The translations under genes and the position numbers were made by a program. Positions 63,245-64,000 of a stretch of 64,000 bases of DNA are shown here, piece after piece. The stretch comes from Postechiella marina (GTDB taxonomy: Bacteria > Bacteroidota > Bacteroidia > Flavobacteriales > Flavobacteriaceae): assembly GCF_039538365.1 (NCBI RefSeq), contig NZ_BAABCA010000006.1, forward strand, positions 310,001-374,000. Direction: 5' to 3'. The notes beneath the pieces are model-generated. The model saw nothing but the letters and a program-made list of their open reading frames with translations, was not told the origin of the DNA and did no database searches. Position 1 is the stretch's first letter. Every line of letters starts with the position of its first letter.

Positions 63245-64000
63245 ATGATTAAATTAAATAAACATATACCAAAACGAAACTTAACACCACTTTTAATGTT
63301 AAGTTGCATGTTTTTGTTTTTAAGTGTTTATGCTAAAACAAAATTTAAACTAGAAACCTTAAATTATTTTCAGAAAAAAGACTCTATTAATATTAACTAC
63401 CCTAACTCTTCGCTTAATACTTTACATTTATTATACGAAGCTTCAATAAAAAATGCAGACACTATTCAAGCCATAAATAGTTTAAGAGAACTATCTGCCA
63501 TGTACAGTCATCAAGGAAATCATAAAAAATCGTACGACTATTTATGGGAAGCCTTATTACTTGCCGATAATACCAATTACAAACAGGCACAATCTTTAAT
63601 ATATAAAGATATTGGAAGACACTACAGCTACTATAACAGGCGCGATAAGGCATTAAAATTTCTATCTACTTCTTTAAATTTAAAAAAAGATCTAGTAAAA
63701 AAAGGAGAGTTAGACAAAGGCTTACTTACCACAAGTTATGTTGCTTTTACTTCTACCTATAGAGAATTAAAGGAGTGGGAACTTAATAGAAAATATATTG
63801 ATAGCAGTAAACAATTTATAACCAATGCAACTACAGCACAAACTAAACATTATATCCAATTTGAAGACGCTGTTGCTACCAATATTTCTGGTAACCACAA
63901 AGCAGCATTAATTAAGTATAATAAAATAATTCCGTGGTTTATAGAAAATAACCCTTCATATTTAGTTTTACTATACAATTATATTGGCGACACATATAAC
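63245..64000 (+). CDS. TPR-containing sensor/regulator, N-terminal part (cut by window edge)
   Basis: An ATG at 63245 opens a frame that stays open for 252 codons to the edge. The first 30 residues contain a hydrophobic segment (LTPLLMLSCMFLFLSVYA), probably an uncleaved anchor or signal. Several TPR-like helix pairs follow (SLNTLHLLYEASIKNADTIQ, YDYLWEALLLAD, DKALKFLSTSLNLKKDL, NHKAALIKYNKIIPWF). Bacteroidota proteins of this layout usually continue into a histidine kinase or a LuxR/AraC-type DNA-binding domain and often regulate nearby polysaccharide loci. That end is not visible, so the regulator call is inference from context. Confidence 0.7.
   Translation, partial: MIKLNKHIPKRNLTPLLMLSCMFLFLSVYAKTKFKLETLNYFQKKDSININYPNSSLNTLHLLYEASIKNADTIQAINSLRELSAMYSHQGNHKKSYDYLWEALLLADNTNYKQAQSLIYKDIGRHYSYYNRRDKALKFLSTSLNLKKDLVKKGELDKGLLTTSYVAFTSTYRELKEWELNRKYIDSSKQFITNATTAQTKHYIQFEDAVATNISGNHKAALIKYNKIIPWFIENNPSYLVLLYNYIGDTYN

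Overview
The window is typical of a marine member of the Flavobacteriaceae (Bacteroidota). It is AT-rich, and the genes are closely packed in short operons with stop/start overlaps. Outer-membrane genes are typical of the phylum: a TonB-dependent receptor with a carboxypeptidase-like N-domain, Omp85-type barrels and many lipoproteins. Several promoters fit the Bacteroidota pattern TTG-N17-20-TAnnTTTG. No rRNA, tRNA, CRISPR array, transposase or phage gene was seen, and both edges cut a gene.

Layout. 1-3005: a truncated purine nucleoside phosphorylase, a fatty-acid-hydroxylase-type membrane enzyme, a DUF547 lipoprotein and a TIGR04283-type glycosyltransferase, which look like the tail of an arsenosugar-type cluster. 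3095-8973: a secreted regulatory-domain protein, a phosphoesterase and pyruvate carboxylase. 8981-13619 (minus strand): Omp85-like barrel, lipoprotein, GH113-like lipoprotein, beta-barrel protein and a second DUF547 protein. 13824-22453: FAD/NAD oxidoreductase, polytopic 4Fe-4S protein, MORN-like protein, two family-2 glycosyltransferases, a porin and a GT-C mannosyltransferase-like protein. 22478-23612: three small acidic proteins, two of them paralogous.

23697-28872 (minus strand): polyamine operon speA-speB-deoxyhypusine-synthase-like-GNAT/nitrilase fusion, driven from a promoter at about 28876-28903. Its roughly 260-nt leader can fold into adjacent hairpins closed by a pseudoknot. 29169-33200: RsuA-type pseudouridine synthase with Gly at the expected catalytic Asp, then UbiA prenyltransferase, mevalonate kinase and diphosphomevalonate decarboxylase. 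33202-40641: DUF1697, BaiN/HI0933-like flavoprotein, GDPD, a lipoprotein, thioredoxin and a phosphoesterase fused to an outer-membrane barrel. 40775-46097 (minus strand): a redox/repair group (hydrolase-OsmC fusion, two MsrA-like proteins, aldo/keto reductase, SelO, MsrB).

46306-51229: an HD-domain protein fused to a Pycsar-type transmembrane effector, then a siderophore receptor plus PepSY membrane protein behind a promoter flanked by two inverted 24-bp operator-like arms. 51237-56057: a GAF protein with a perfect palindrome in its promoter region, and an octaheme cytochrome-HEAT-TPR lipoprotein. 56348-64000: a small polysaccharide-utilisation group (VOC-like protein, GH16 lipoprotein, small exported protein, S1-type sulfatase, GH2 beta-galactosidase, truncated TPR sensor). 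Its enzyme set suggests a sulfated galactan such as those of red algae.

All assignments come from reading motifs and context; no database search was run.
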